This document shows positions 63,886 to 64,000 of a stretch of 64,000 nucleotides of DNA, one piece after another (position 1 is the first letter of the stretch; each line of letters begins with the position of its first letter). The stretch comes from GCA-2683135 sp964507445 (lineage in GTDB: Bacteria > Planctomycetota > GCA-002687715). The stretch is taken from NCBI GenBank assembly GCA_964507445.1, contig CAZDQF010000011.1, forward strand, positions 1 to 64,000. Reading direction: 5' to 3'. A program made the translations under genes and the position numbers. Under the pieces are notes generated by a model that searched no databases, was not told the DNA's origin, and was given only the letters and a program-made list of their open reading frames with translations.

Positions 63886-64000
63886 TCGAGTCGAGGGCCT
63901 GACTGCCGATGATAAGATCGGGGTGAGACGCGCTTTTCCGAGCGATCGTCAGGTCACTCTCCGAAACGCTGGCTAAGGACTGGGAACGGACTTGGAAGAC
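63886..64000. other. Non-coding end of window
   Basis: 115 bases after the lipoprotein stop. No start codon with a convincing ribosome site and no terminator hairpin were found before the sequence ends. Confidence 0.4.

Overview
This 64 kb window is a high-GC bacterial chromosome segment, densely coding on both strands, with many short or overlapping gene junctions and frequent GTG or TTG starts. The gene content fits Planctomycetota: a formylglycine-type sulfatase, a fused Bat/MoxR operon, several exported proteins of lineage-specific repetitive families, PKD repeats, and a UGA-containing deiodinase-like gene. This assignment is inference, because no rRNA or ribosomal protein gene is present. 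I found no tRNA, CRISPR array, insertion sequence or phage gene.

Layout. 1-3.7 kb: the end of a PKD/propeller-like protein, an isochorismatase-fold lipoprotein and a FAD oxidoreductase. 3.8-6.7 kb: a small glycan-type cluster (ELM1-family protein, 2OG-Fe(II) oxygenase, GT8-like transferase). 7.2-16 kb: exported proteins of unknown function, a sulfatase, and acetoacetate-CoA ligase. Two strong intrinsic terminators lie here. 16-25.5 kb: AGE-family epimerase and EEP-family hydrolase, an orphan molybdopterin oxidoreductase, a 1093-residue membrane protein, tRNA-dihydrouridine synthase and an IMPACT-family protein. 25.5-38.3 kb: a propeller-like secreted protein, the selenoprotein, a GH84-like protein, CstA, two tandem secreted paralogues (the second frameshifted), a pappalysin-type metalloprotease, a lipoprotein and HtpG. 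38.3-49 kb: an envelope polysaccharide cluster with a GT2, a ChbG/YdjC-type deacetylase, a GT-C-like membrane protein, two flippases, two SGNH hydrolases and an alpha/alpha-toroid protein. 49-51.7 kb: ApaH and a sodium/solute symporter with a small membrane partner. 51.8-62.5 kb: MoxR, DUF58 and Bat proteins in one translationally coupled operon. 62.5-64 kb: a freestanding ThrRS-type editing domain and a HEAT-repeat lipoprotein.

Most notable points. (1) The two reading frames at 26813-27664 on the minus strand are one gene joined by an in-frame UGA. It encodes an exported EF-hand plus iodothyronine-deiodinase-like protein with selenocysteine in a GSYT-U-PPF motif, and a bSECIS-like hairpin lies at the expected distance. 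(2) The Bat operon contains two large fusions (BatB plus a lipoprotein/TPR/coiled-coil protein, and BatD plus BatE), and each keeps a signal-peptide-like segment at the fusion point. (3) An 87 bp direct repeat with four mismatches flanks a 3.35 kb block carrying the metalloprotease and a lipoprotein. It duplicates the junction between a secreted-protein gene and htpG. (4) Two different C-terminal modules recur among the secreted proteins.
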